Shown here: positions 1-7,690 of the stretch, piece after piece
Numbering within the stretch: the first letter of the stretch is position 1
Layout of the letters: each line of letters begins with the position of its first letter
Source: an uncultured Oscillospiraceae bacterium
GTDB lineage: Bacteria; Bacillota; Clostridia; Oscillospirales; Acutalibacteraceae
Reading direction: 5' to 3'
Assembly: GCA_902478605.1 (NCBI GenBank)
Contig: CABSLQ010000011.1
Location: 1 to 55,233, forward strand
Length of the DNA stretch: 55,233 nucleotides
Translations under genes and position numbers: made by a program
The notes under the pieces: generated by a model
Seen by the model: the letters and a program-made list of their open reading frames with translations, nothing else
Databases searched by the model: none
What the model was told of the DNA's origin: nothing

Positions 1-14
1 GCGACGAACTTCCT

Positions 15-67
15 GAGGACGGCTAAGCCGTCCTCATACCCTCGCAGCACAACGCGGTGCGTTGTGC
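15..67. repeat. two tandem perfect hairpins
   Basis: Two inverted repeats stand side by side, each with 9-bp perfect arms and a 3-base loop: 15-35 (GAGGACGGC, loop TAA) and 47-67 (GCACAACGC, loop GGT). Neither is followed by a T-run, so they are not ordinary terminators. Frame 1 is open from the window edge to a TAA at 91-93, but the palindromes make coding unlikely. They may be a REP-like element or the end of a structured RNA that begins outside the window. Bases 68-147 hold nothing I recognise. Confidence 0.5.
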
Positions 68-147
68 ATGGGGTTCCCCGATGCGATGCATAAGAATTCT
101 ACGTTTGTGCATATTGCTATTCGCTAAAAAGTTTTTTGACACTCTGA

Positions 148-182
148 GCGCAGCTGCAACAGGCGTTGCAGCTGCGCTTTTT
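148..182 (+). terminator. rho-independent terminator (+)
   Basis: Thirteen-base arms (148-160 and 165-177) around a 4-base loop are followed by TTTTT at 178-182. The T-run lies on the plus side, so this ends a transcript entering from the left of the window. The DUF378 gene on the other strand also ends nearby, but on that strand the hairpin lacks an adjacent T-run. Confidence 0.7.
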
Positions 183-214
183 GGGCCGGGATAAAGCCGG
201 CCGGGAGGGGCATG

Positions 215-427
215 TTAATCGTTGTGTTCGAGAATCTCTTCCCGATCGCGGAAAAACAGAGAAATGCACCAAATACCCGCCAGTGCGACAAGGGTGTAGA
301 TCACGCGGCTGACAGCGGAACCGGCTCCGCCGAAAGCCCACGCCACTATGTCGAACTGGAACAAGCCGATGCTGCCCCAGTTGAGAGCACCGATAACAAC
401 CAGGATCAAGGCCAATCTGTCCAGCAT
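215..427 (-). CDS. DUF378 family small membrane protein
   Basis: A 70-residue protein that is almost entirely two hydrophobic segments (about residues 3-25 and 38-60) around the phrase GALNWGSIGL, followed by a short charged tail. The ALNWG motif near the first membrane segment is typical of the DUF378 family of small membrane proteins, whose function is unknown. I chose the ATG at 427 because AAGGAAGGG lies about 7 bases upstream. An in-frame ATG 24 bases earlier (451) would add MPRKEGNT, but it overlaps the ribosome site. That same 15-base block recurs in front of the LemA gene. The gene is divergent from LemA and appears monocistronic. Confidence 0.8.
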   Translation of the reverse strand: MLDRLALILVVIGALNWGSIGLFQFDIVAWAFGGAGSAVSRVIYTLVALAGIWCISLFFRDREEILEHND

Positions 428-641
428 GGTATTCCCTTCCTTTCTTGGCATGCGGGATGAGAACAATGCTCTTGCCAGTTTCGCGATGACGGCCGCGGCC
501 GTCCCCGCATCGCTTAGTATGCACCGCCGCCGTCCGAATATACAGGCGGCCAATTGCAAATTTTTTGTGACCGCATTCTTGCGATATTCTTAATGCTGCG
601 GGCATAATGATGAAGAGAGTATGAATTTGCGCGCTTAGGCC

Positions 642-670
642 TTGTTTTCTCCGAAGGAAACTGCTATTCT
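642..670 (+). promoter_or_regulatory. sigma-70 type promoter with extended -10, lemA
   Basis: TTGTTT (642-647), a 17-base spacer and TATTCT (665-670), with TG one base before the -10. A start near 677 would give a leader of about 27 bases before the ATG at 704. Confidence 0.55.
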
Positions 671-703
671 GGATCTATCATGCCAAGAAAGGAACAAATT
701 ATC

Positions 704-1288
704 ATGAAAAAGGGTACTGTCGTGTTATTGTCCGTGCTGGCGGCGGTTGTGCTGCTGGTGGTGGGCGTGGTCGGCTGGGGGATTTCGACCAACAACAAAT
801 TTGTGGAGCTGGAAACGGCGGTGGATAAGGCGGACAGCCAGATCCAGGTGGTTCTCAAACGCCGCGCCGACCTGATTCCCAATCTCGTGAACACGGTCAA
901 GGGTTATGCCCAGCATGAGGAAGACATTTACACCGCGCTGGCCGACGCGCGTGCCAAAATGACGGGCGCCGGCGCGACCACCGAAGAGATGATGGAGGGC
1001 AACGCCGAATTGTCCAGCGCGCTCTCCCGCCTGATGGTGGTGGTCGAAAACTATCCCGAGCTGAAAGCCAATGAGAATTTCATCGGCCTGCAGGACGAAC
1101 TGGCCGGGGCGGAGAACCGCATCAGCCGCGCCAGAGAGGAATACAACCGCGCGGTGGAGAGCTTCAATACCGCCATCCGCAAATTCCCGGCGAACATCAT
1201 CGCGGGCATGCAGGGCTACGAGAAGCGCCCCTTCTTTGAGGCGAGCGAGGCCGATATGAGCAACCCGCAGGTGGATTTCAGCAAATAA
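704..1288 (+). CDS. lemA: LemA family protein
   Basis: A 194-residue protein with an N-terminal membrane segment (about 5-26) and a long helical cytoplasmic or surface domain. The family signature is plain: FVELETAVDKADSQIQ followed by LKRRADLIPNLVNTVKGYA, and near the end NRAVESFNTAIRKFP. LemA proteins are widespread membrane-anchored helical-bundle proteins whose precise role is unsettled. They commonly sit beside TPM-domain proteins, as here, where the next gene starts 16 bases downstream. The ATG at 704 is preferred over the ATG at 680 because AAAGGAAC lies just upstream of it. The upstream choice would add MPRKEQII. Confidence 0.9.
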   Translation: MKKGTVVLLSVLAAVVLLVVGVVGWGISTNNKFVELETAVDKADSQIQVVLKRRADLIPNLVNTVKGYAQHEEDIYTALADARAKMTGAGATTEEMMEGNAELSSALSRLMVVVENYPELKANENFIGLQDELAGAENRISRAREEYNRAVESFNTAIRKFPANIIAGMQGYEKRPFFEASEADMSNPQVDFSK

Positions 1289-1304
1289 ACGAACGGAGAC
1301 GCAT

Positions 1305-2075
1305 ATGAAAAGAAGAGGGGTGCGCCTGCTGGCGGCATGCGGTCTGGGCCTGGTCCTGGCTTTGCCGGCGGCGGCGCTTGAGCTGGAACCCACCGATCGC
1401 TTTTTTGTCAACGATTATGCCGATGTCATCACCGCCGAGGCAGAGGACGCCATCTATGCCGCGGGCGTACAGCTGTATGAGAAAACGGGCGCGCAGGTGG
1501 TGGCCGTGACGGTATCCTCCCTCGACGGGGAGGACGTGCGCGACGCGGGCTACAGCCTGGCGAACGCGTGGGGAATCGGCAAGGAAGGCGATGACACCGG
1601 TATTCTACTGCTGCTCGCCGTAGAGGACAGGCAGGTCACCGTGGAGGTGGGATCCGGCCTGGAAGGCGGTATCCCGGATATGAAGGCGGGGCGCGTGCTC
1701 GACCATTACGCCACGCCGAAGTTCCGGGAGGATGACTACAGCGGCGGTATGCTGGACGCCTACACGGCGCTGGTCAACGAGGTGTACATCGAACTGGGAC
1801 AGCAGCCGGATGCGAGCTATACGCCGATTGAGGAAATCGTGCATGAAAACGATGACGGCGGCTGGGTATTCCTGGAAATTGGCGTTATACTGGTCGTCCT
1901 GCTGGCGGTGTTTTTCGGATCGCGCCACCGGGGCGGCCGCGGCGGACCGCCCATCATCTTCTTCGGCGGCCGTGGCGGCGGATTTCGCGGCGGCGGCTTC
2001 GGCGGAGGCGGAGGCGGCGGATTCAGCGGGGGCGGCGGCAGCTTCGGCGGCGGCGGCGCTTCCCGCGGCTTTTAA
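1305..2075 (+). CDS. TPM-domain (YgcG-like) membrane protein
   Basis: A 256-residue protein with a signal peptide (about 1-24), an extracytoplasmic TPM domain (about 28-160), one membrane segment (about 186-204) and an extremely glycine-rich tail (about 207-256, ending ASRGF). The opening FVNDYADVIT and the later GSGLEGGIPDMKAGRVLD are characteristic of TPM/Psb32-type proteins. Some relatives are acid phosphatases or act in membrane-protein quality control, but the role here is unknown. It follows LemA by 16 bases and the pair should form one transcript, ended by the hairpin at 2127-2160. The glycine tail is typical of bacterial members. Confidence 0.88.
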   Translation: MKRRGVRLLAACGLGLVLALPAAALELEPTDRFFVNDYADVITAEAEDAIYAAGVQLYEKTGAQVVAVTVSSLDGEDVRDAGYSLANAWGIGKEGDDTGILLLLAVEDRQVTVEVGSGLEGGIPDMKAGRVLDHYATPKFREDDYSGGMLDAYTALVNEVYIELGQQPDASYTPIEEIVHENDDGGWVFLEIGVILVVLLAVFFGSRHRGGRGGPPIIFFGGRGGGFRGGGFGGGGGGGFSGGGGSFGGGGASRGF

Positions 2076-2126
2076 AAAAGAGAAAACCGGGCGTGTACGC
2101 CTCCAAAACACGCCTAGATATGGTCA

Positions 2127-2160
2127 AAAGCGGGGAAAATCCAAGGATTTTCCCCGCTTT
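2127..2160. terminator. bidirectional terminator
   Basis: Sixteen-base perfect arms (2127-2142 and 2145-2160, core GCGGGGAAAATCC) with a 2-base AA centre. A-rich and T-rich ends allow it to work both ways, serving the LemA-TPM pair (+) and the Cthe_2159-like gene (-), which converge here. Confidence 0.75.
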
Positions 2161-2213
2161 GTCTGTCCGGGCTGTCCTGCGCCGCTTTCGGCCGGCGCCT
2201 TGCATCGCGCGGG

Positions 2214-4118
2214 TTACCGCCGGCCGGGACGGCCGCCCATGCCGCCGCCGAAGCCGCCCATGCCTTCTGCGGCGGCGCCGCCGTTGTCCGAGATGCTGGT
2301 CACCATATCGGACAGGGTCACGTCGGTCAGCTTTTCACCCGGGGTGTAGGCGGTATACAGCCCGTTCGTCTGGGTCCCGCCGCCCGTGCCGCCGGTATAC
2401 AGCGTATAGCTTTCGCCCGTTTTCAGATCCGGGGCGCTGATGAGCACTGTCTGATAGCTCTTGGCGGGGGAAAATGCCGCAATGGGGTTTCCGTCGGCGT
2501 CGGTCAGAGCGAGCAGCGTGCCGGCCGCCTGGCTGGCCGAATAGGTTACGAAGAGGGAAGCCTGCGACGAATCGCTGCCGGGCGTCTGGGCCATGCCGCG
2601 GCTGCCTGTGGCGATGAGCACACCGCCCGTAATGGTGCAGGTGCCGTCGTAGTCGAGCGCGCCATTGCCGCTGCTTGTCGGGCCGCAGACCAACGTGGTG
2701 CCCCCTTCGATGAAGATGGTGCTGTTGGAATCGATGCCGTCGCCGTCCGCGTCCACATAGAGCGTCCCGCCCGTAATGCGCAGGGTGCTGCTTCCGTCTC
2801 CCTGGCCGGGCATGGTGCCGCTCCCGCTGGTGGCGTTCAGGCCGTCGTCACTGGATTTGAGGCGGATATTGCCGCCGGCGACGGTGACGCTCTCGCTCTC
2901 GAGCCCTTCATAGCTCGTGAGGATATCGATGGTGCCCTCTTCGATGGTCAGCGTGCTGTCCGCGTGGATGCCGTCGTCACCGGTGGAAAGGCTGTACGTG
3001 CCGCCCGCGATGGAAATCGTGCCGTTGGAATGGATGGCGTCGTCCGCCGCGTCCACCGTGAAGGTGCCGCCCGTGAGGGTGACGCTGCCGGCTGCCTTGA
3101 GCCCCTTATGGCTTTCGGTATCCGTGGCCGTGGTGCCGGAGGACCAGCCCCAGTCGCCCGGCCCCATCGAGTCGCTGCGGGTTCCGCCGCCCTGCTCGGC
3201 ACCCCCGCCCGCCTCGATGTTAAAGGTGCCGCCCGTTATCTGCAGGGTGGTTTCCGCCTGGATGCCGTCGTTGTTCGCCGTGATATGGAAGGTCCCGCCT
3301 TCGATGGCGATCCAGCCCTTTTCGGTGTCGGTATCGTTGTTGGCCTTGAGGCCGTCGCCGCCGGCGGTCAGCGTGAAACTCCCGTCCTGCACGGCCAGGC
3401 CGTCCCGTCCGCGTATCGCGTCCTGCGCCGCCGTGACGGCCAGCGTGCCGCCCGTGATGGTCAGGGTATCCCGGCTCACGATCCCGTGCTGGTAGTTGCC
3501 CGTGACGGTCAGCGTACCGCCGCCGTTGATGGTCAGGTCATCCCTGGCGAAAAGGGCGGCGTCCGGCTCGTCCGTCTGCGCGTCGGGATAGGTGTAGGAC
3601 GTCCCGTCGATCAGGGTGTTCTGTGTCCCGTCCGCGAGGGTGAGAATGGTCTTGGCCGCCTGCTTGGCGTAGATGGCCGCGCTGTTCGCACAGGTGATGG
3701 AGGCGCCGTTCAGCACCAGCCGCACCGTGGCCTCCTTGCCCGCGTCCACCACAATCTGTCCCGCGGACAGGGTGCCTTCCACCACGTAGGTGCCGGCGGC
3801 GGTGATGGTGATGGTGGTGCCGCTCGCGCTGACGCCCTGCCCGGCGATGCTGACGGTGCTGCCGCTCAGCGTGATGAGGGTGGCGGCCTCGTCGTCCCAG
3901 GTGGCGGCGGTGTCCTCGTCCGCAAAATCAACCGCCAGGGTAGGCGCGGTACCGCCTGCCGTGTCGTCTGCCGCGGCTGCGCCGGAAGAGGTGCCGCCCG
4001 CCGCGGCCGTGCCGGAAGAATCGCCGTTCCCGCCCGCTTTGCTGCAGCCGGCACACCATACGAAGGCGAGCAGCAGCGCGCACACCGGGCCGAACAGCCG
4101 CTGTCGTGTCCATCGCAT
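2214..4118 (-). CDS. Cthe_2159-like carbohydrate-binding beta-helix lipoprotein
   Basis: A 634-residue lipoprotein. The signal peptide ends in a lipobox WCAGC (Cys25), followed by a Gly/Ser/Thr/Ala linker. The rest is built of short repeats such as TITGGTLAV, LTINGGGTL and IAGGTYSLSTGDDGI, each with a GG turn, as expected for a right-handed parallel beta-helix. This matches the family founded on Clostridium thermocellum Cthe_2159, which is reported to bind acidic plant polysaccharides. The tail is glycine-rich (GGFGGGMGGRPGRR). The ATG at 4118 has GGAGG 7 bases upstream; an upstream in-frame start at 4139 is less likely. It is the last gene of the VTC-DUF4956 operon, a combination seen repeatedly in Firmicutes. 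Role inferred: surface polysaccharide binding. Confidence 0.85.
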   Translation of the reverse strand: MRWTRQRLFGPVCALLLAFVWCAGCSKAGGNGDSSGTAAAGGTSSGAAAADDTAGGTAPTLAVDFADEDTAATWDDEAATLITLSGSTVSIAGQGVSASGTTITITAAGTYVVEGTLSAGQIVVDAGKEATVRLVLNGASITCANSAAIYAKQAAKTILTLADGTQNTLIDGTSYTYPDAQTDEPDAALFARDDLTINGGGTLTVTGNYQHGIVSRDTLTITGGTLAVTAAQDAIRGRDGLAVQDGSFTLTAGGDGLKANNDTDTEKGWIAIEGGTFHITANNDGIQAETTLQITGGTFNIEAGGGAEQGGGTRSDSMGPGDWGWSSGTTATDTESHKGLKAAGSVTLTGGTFTVDAADDAIHSNGTISIAGGTYSLSTGDDGIHADSTLTIEEGTIDILTSYEGLESESVTVAGGNIRLKSSDDGLNATSGSGTMPGQGDGSSTLRITGGTLYVDADGDGIDSNSTIFIEGGTTLVCGPTSSGNGALDYDGTCTITGGVLIATGSRGMAQTPGSDSSQASLFVTYSASQAAGTLLALTDADGNPIAAFSPAKSYQTVLISAPDLKTGESYTLYTGGTGGGTQTNGLYTAYTPGEKLTDVTLSDMVTSISDNGGAAAEGMGGFGGGMGGRPGRR

Positions 4119-4135
4119 ATCGAAGCCTCCTTCTC

Positions 4136-4816
4136 TCACAGTTGTTCCTGCAGGGACGAAACCCGCCCGCAGGTGATGTTCAGATTGCCGTTGCGGCAGC
4201 GCAGCTCATCGAGAAAGGCCTTGGGCACCGACGGCTGCCGCAGCACGATGTGGTAATGCAGCTCATACAGGCTGCCCATGTTGGTGGTGCGCACCTGCAC
4301 CAGATCCGCCCGGCGGGTATAGCGGGCGAAAATATCATCGAAAACCCCTTCGTATTCCAGCGATTCGGGAATGGTGATTTTGAGTTCCTTCTCCGTCGTG
4401 CGGGCGCTGCCGAAGGGAATCGCGACAAGCAGCAGATAAGCCGCGCCCACCACAGCAAAGACGAGGCCCGCCACCGCGAGATAGCCCATGCCGGTGGCCA
4501 GACCGATGGCCATGGCGAAAAAGATGCTGCCGATTTCGCGGGCGCTGCCCGGCACCGAGCGGAACCGGATCAGGCTGAATGCGCCGAGCACGGCCACGCC
4601 GGTGCCGAGGTTGCCGTTGACGAGCAGGATCACGATCTGCACGAGGGCGGGCAGCAGCGCGAGGGTGATCACGAAGCTTTTGGTGTACACGTTGCGGAAC
4701 ATGAACAGCAGCGCGACGCCGACGCCGAGCACCAGCGATACGGCGGTGCACAGCAGCAGATCGGGCAGGGTGATGGATACGGTGGTGGACACCGAGGAAA
4801 GGATACTGTCAAGCAT
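4136..4816 (-). CDS. DUF4956 membrane protein
   Basis: A 226-residue protein with about four membrane segments (about 18-40, 46-68, 95-112 and 115-135) and a soluble C-terminal domain of about 85 residues. The phrase GAFSLIRFRSVPGSAREIG between the second and third segments is a DUF4956 hallmark. Function is unknown; the family is almost always encoded beside a VTC-domain protein, which suggests a complex. The start at 4816 overlaps the end of the VTC gene by 8 bases, and AGGAGG lies 8 bases upstream. The next gene begins 17 bases after its stop. Confidence 0.85.
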   Translation of the reverse strand: MLDSILSSVSTTVSITLPDLLLCTAVSLVLGVGVALLFMFRNVYTKSFVITLALLPALVQIVILLVNGNLGTGVAVLGAFSLIRFRSVPGSAREIGSIFFAMAIGLATGMGYLAVAGLVFAVVGAAYLLLVAIPFGSARTTEKELKITIPESLEYEGVFDDIFARYTRRADLVQVRTTNMGSLYELHYHIVLRQPSVPKAFLDELRCRNGNLNITCGRVSSLQEQL

Positions 4817-5552
4817 AGCGGATGCCTCCTGTCGTATAGTGTTCGCCGCCGCGCAGATGCGCGGTATAGCAGGTGCCGTATTTGGAAAAGGCAGCGGGGT
4901 AAATTTTCAAATCGTCCAGCGCGTGGCAGAGCCACAGCGGCATGGCCCCGCTGCATTTGACCTCCATGAGCACCCGGTCATCGGGCAGAAGCGGCGTGCC
5001 GCCGTCTCCCGCCGCCAGGTCGAGCGGCGCGTCCCGCCAGCGGATGGCGGTGTCGAAGGTCAGGCGGAAGGCGGGATCCGCCCGCCCGACAAAGGCGGTG
5101 CGGTCATAGGCGATGTATACCCGCGGCCGGGGCCGCAGCCGGCACATGGTCCAGTCGATCTCGCGCAGGATCTGCCCGTCGATGAAGCCATCCGTTTCCG
5201 GCATGGTGCCGCGCCACAGATAGGCGTTCGCCGCGTCGAGCGGCAGGGCCAGCCTGCGCTTGTAGACCACGCCCTTGTATTTTTTCTTCAGTTCCAGGAA
5301 CACGGCATCCTGCGGCCCCGGCACGCCGTAGCTGCGCAGGCGCAGTTTTTCCTTATACACCGGTTTATCCAGCGATGCGCGGATCAGCCGGAAATCCGCC
5401 GTGTCCAGATACAGGCTGCCGATGGTGTAGCGGGGGTGGACGTCGGGGCGGATATAAGGCTGCAGCCGGGCGAGCAGGGCGGCCCGCTGTGCGGGAGAGA
5501 TCCAATATTTGCGTTCGACGCGCTGAAAGGTCTGTAAAATCGTCGCCTGCAT
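4809..5552 (-). CDS. VTC-domain (polyphosphate polymerase-like) protein
   Basis: A 247-residue soluble protein with a VTC/triphosphate-tunnel fold. Basic strands typical of the tunnel are visible: KEKLRLRSYG, ELKKKYKGVVYKRR, MEVKCSGAMP and FSKYGTCY. Yeast Vtc4 domains make polyphosphate from ATP; bacterial relatives are annotated as polyphosphate polymerase-like, but activity is unproven for most. It lacks SPX and membrane domains, so the adjacent DUF4956 protein may supply the membrane part. The ATG at 5552 has GGAGGTG 7 bases upstream; the longer open frame to 5648 runs into the operator region. It is first gene of a three-gene operon divergent from the response regulator. Confidence 0.85.
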   Translation of the reverse strand: MQATILQTFQRVERKYWISPAQRAALLARLQPYIRPDVHPRYTIGSLYLDTADFRLIRASLDKPVYKEKLRLRSYGVPGPQDAVFLELKKKYKGVVYKRRLALPLDAANAYLWRGTMPETDGFIDGQILREIDWTMCRLRPRPRVYIAYDRTAFVGRADPAFRLTFDTAIRWRDAPLDLAAGDGGTPLLPDDRVLMEVKCSGAMPLWLCHALDDLKIYPAAFSKYGTCYTAHLRGGEHYTTGGIRYA

Positions 5553-5592
5553 AAAAGCACCTCCGTTTCGGTTCCCAGTGTACCGCCGGCAT

Positions 5593-5632
5593 CTGAAATT
5601 AGTCTGAAAAAATGCTTTCAGGGTAATTTCAG
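5593..5632. promoter_or_regulatory. nested dyad, probable response-regulator operator
   Basis: A 40-base symmetric element lies between the divergent VTC operon and response-regulator gene. The outer arms are CTGAAATTA (5593) and TAATTTCAG (5624-5632). The inner arms are CTGAAA (5604) and TTTCAG (5616). CTGAAA is therefore repeated with an 11-base period on one side and its complement with the same period on the other. Repeats one helical turn apart are the usual binding pattern of OmpR/PhoB-family regulators. Confidence 0.55.
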
Positions 5633-5705
5633 CTTTATTGTTTATCATAAGGTTGCGAAAAGCCGGATTTTATGCGAAGATAGATAGAGAAATGAGGGGA
5701 TGACG

Positions 5706-6392
5706 ATGCGTATTCTGGTGGTGGAGGATGAAACCCGGCTGGCCGAGGCGCTCGGCCAGATACTGACCGAACAGAAATATGCGGTGGACGTGGTGTACAC
5801 GGGTACCGACGGGCTGGATTACGCCCTGTCGGGGCAATACGACGTGGTGGTGCTCGACGTGATGCTGCCGGGCATGGACGGGTTTGCCGTCGCGCGGGAG
5901 CTGCGCGCCCGGCATGTGTCCACCCCCATTCTCATGCTCACCGCGCGGGACGAAATCGCCGACAAGGTGACCGGCCTCGACTGCGGTGCGGACGACTATA
6001 TGACCAAGCCCTTTGCGCCGGACGAGCTGCTCGCGCGGGTGCGCGCCCTGTCACGGCGGCAGGGCGACGTGGTGCTGGAGGAGATGCGCTTCGACGACCT
6101 GACGCTGAGCCTTTCGACCTATACCCTCGCCTGCAGGCATAAGACGGTGCATCTCGGCTACAAGGAGGCGGAGGTGCTTCGCCTGCTGATGGCCAATCCG
6201 CGCCTTGTGGTGCCCAAGGAGGATATCCTCACCAAAGTGTGGGGCGCCGAATCGGACGCGGAGGACAACAATGTGGAAGCGTACATCTCCTTTTTGCGTA
6301 AAAAGTTTTTCTTTCTCGGCTCCCGGGTGACCATCGGCACGGTGCGCAAGGTGGGCTATCGTCTGGAAACAGGGGAGGGTACAGGGGCATGA
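5706..6392 (+). CDS. OmpR/PhoB-family response regulator
   Basis: A 228-residue protein with a receiver domain (about 1-118) and a C-terminal winged-helix DNA-binding domain (about 130-222). The phosphoacceptor is Asp51 in VVLDVMLPGMDG, the acidic pair is ED at 7-8, and the conserved Lys lies in DDYMTKPFAPDEL. The DNA-binding end reads VEAYISFLRKK and TVRKVGYRL. The ATG at 5706 is preferred because GAGGGG is 6 bases upstream; the ATG at 5700 abuts that site. The stop overlaps the kinase start by 4 bases (ATGA). It probably controls its own operon and the divergent VTC operon through the dyad at 5593-5632. Confidence 0.92.
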   Translation: MRILVVEDETRLAEALGQILTEQKYAVDVVYTGTDGLDYALSGQYDVVVLDVMLPGMDGFAVARELRARHVSTPILMLTARDEIADKVTGLDCGADDYMTKPFAPDELLARVRALSRRQGDVVLEEMRFDDLTLSLSTYTLACRHKTVHLGYKEAEVLRLLMANPRLVVPKEDILTKVWGAESDAEDNNVEAYISFLRKKFFFLGSRVTIGTVRKVGYRLETGEGTGA

Positions 6393-7626
6393 TGCTGCAG
6401 AAGCTGCGGCGCAAGTTTATCCTCATCAACATGCTGCTGGTCACGGCGGTGCTGCTCATCGTGTTCGGCACCCTGTGCACCGTCACCTGGCAGCGGCAGC
6501 AGAGCCAGGCCGAAGAGTCCCTCCGCCGCGCGGTGGAGCGGGCCGCCGATCCCTTCCATAAGGAGAATATCGGCAAGCCGCCGTCCGGTCCCGCCGTGAC
6601 CCGGCCGGTGATCTGCGTGACCGTGGACGCCGCCGGTACGGTTCTTGCCCGCGACATGGATAAGAACGGCGCCGAAATGGAAGAGGAGCTGCTTAACCAG
6701 GCGATCACGCAGGTGCTGGCGGCCGATAAGGAAAACGGGGTGCTGTTCGCGCTCGGCCTGCGGTATTGGCGGCAGGACCGCGGGGACGAGATATTTATCG
6801 CCCTGACCGACCGGAGCGGGGAGAGGCAGACCATGATCACCCTGGTGGCGGTTTCGCTGCTCGTCGGCGTGGGCGGGGAGGCGGCCTTCTTTTTCATCAG
6901 CCTGTTCCTTTCCAACTGGGCGCTGCGTCCCGTCCGCCGCGCCTGGGAGCAGCAGCGGCAGTTTGTCGCCGACGCTTCGCATGAGCTGAAAACCCCGCTG
7001 ACCGTTATCCTGGCGGATACCGATATCCTGCTGGCCCATCCGGAGGATACCATCGCCGGACAGGCCAAATGGGTGCGCTATATCCGGGAGGAATCGCTGG
7101 GCATGAAATCGCTCGTGGACGACATGCTGTTTCTGGCCAAGGGAGACGCGGCGGGTGCGCCGGTGCTGTGCGAACGGGTACAGCTGAGCGATGTGGTGCT
7201 CGGCGGGGCGCTGCCCTTTGAATCGGTGGCGTTTGAGCGCGGGGTGACGCTGGACGTGGATGTGACGCCCGATCTGGTCTTGACCGGCGATGAGGGGCAG
7301 CTGCGCCGGCTGGTGCGCATTTTGCTCGACAATGCGTGCAAATACGCGGGCGATGGCGGAAAGGTCACCCTGACACTGACCCGGGAAGGGGATAAGGCCC
7401 GCCTGACGGTGCGCAACACGGGCACTCCGATTCCGCCGGAGCATCTGCCCCATGTGTTTGAACGCTTCTACCGCGCCGATTCCTCCCGTTCGCGGGAACA
7501 GGGGGCTACGGCCTCGGCCTGGCCATTGCGCACAGCATCGTGGAGCGTCACCGCGGCCGTATCACGGTGACCAGCCGGGAAGGGGAGGACACCGTCTTTC
7601 AGGTCTGGCTGCCCCTGAGGGGATAG
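6389..7626 (+). pseudogene. sensor histidine kinase, frame broken in the ATP-binding domain
   Basis: Membrane segments lie at about 10-33 and 150-174 around an extracytoplasmic sensor region. They are followed by a HAMP-like linker, the H-box FVADASHELKTPL (His198), an N-box LLDNACKYA and an F-box HVFERFYRAD. Just after SSRSREQG the frame is lost: it runs on as ATASAW and stops at 7570. In the next frame the missing part is intact, giving GYGLGLAIAHSIVERHRG and ending VWLPLRG at 7626. The break falls in a GGGGG run at 7501-7505; one more G restores the whole kinase. It may be a real mutation, ribosomal slippage or an assembly error. As written the G2 box is lost and the protein should not bind ATP properly. 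Confidence 0.8.
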
Positions 7627-7637
7627 CCGGGCCGTCC

Positions 7638-7666
7638 TTGACAGGCGACGGGTTTCTTTCTATACT
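7638..7666 (+). promoter_or_regulatory. strong sigma-70 type promoter
   Basis: TTGACA (7638-7643), a 17-base spacer and TATACT (7661-7666). It lies after the kinase stop, so the signal-peptidase-like gene at 7691 is transcribed independently with a leader of under 20 bases. Confidence 0.8.
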
Positions 7667-7690
7667 ATACAGGAAAGGGGCCGGGATGGC

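Noticed and set aside
1605..2111. A minus-strand frame made of Ala/Ser/Glu repeats
   Set aside because: It is the complement of the glycine-rich TPM tail and has no start signal.
2964..4256. A 430-codon plus-strand frame over the Cthe_2159-like gene
   Set aside because: The opposite strand has a lipobox, beta-helix repeats and operon context. The plus frame is a Gly/Ala/Arg-rich shadow.
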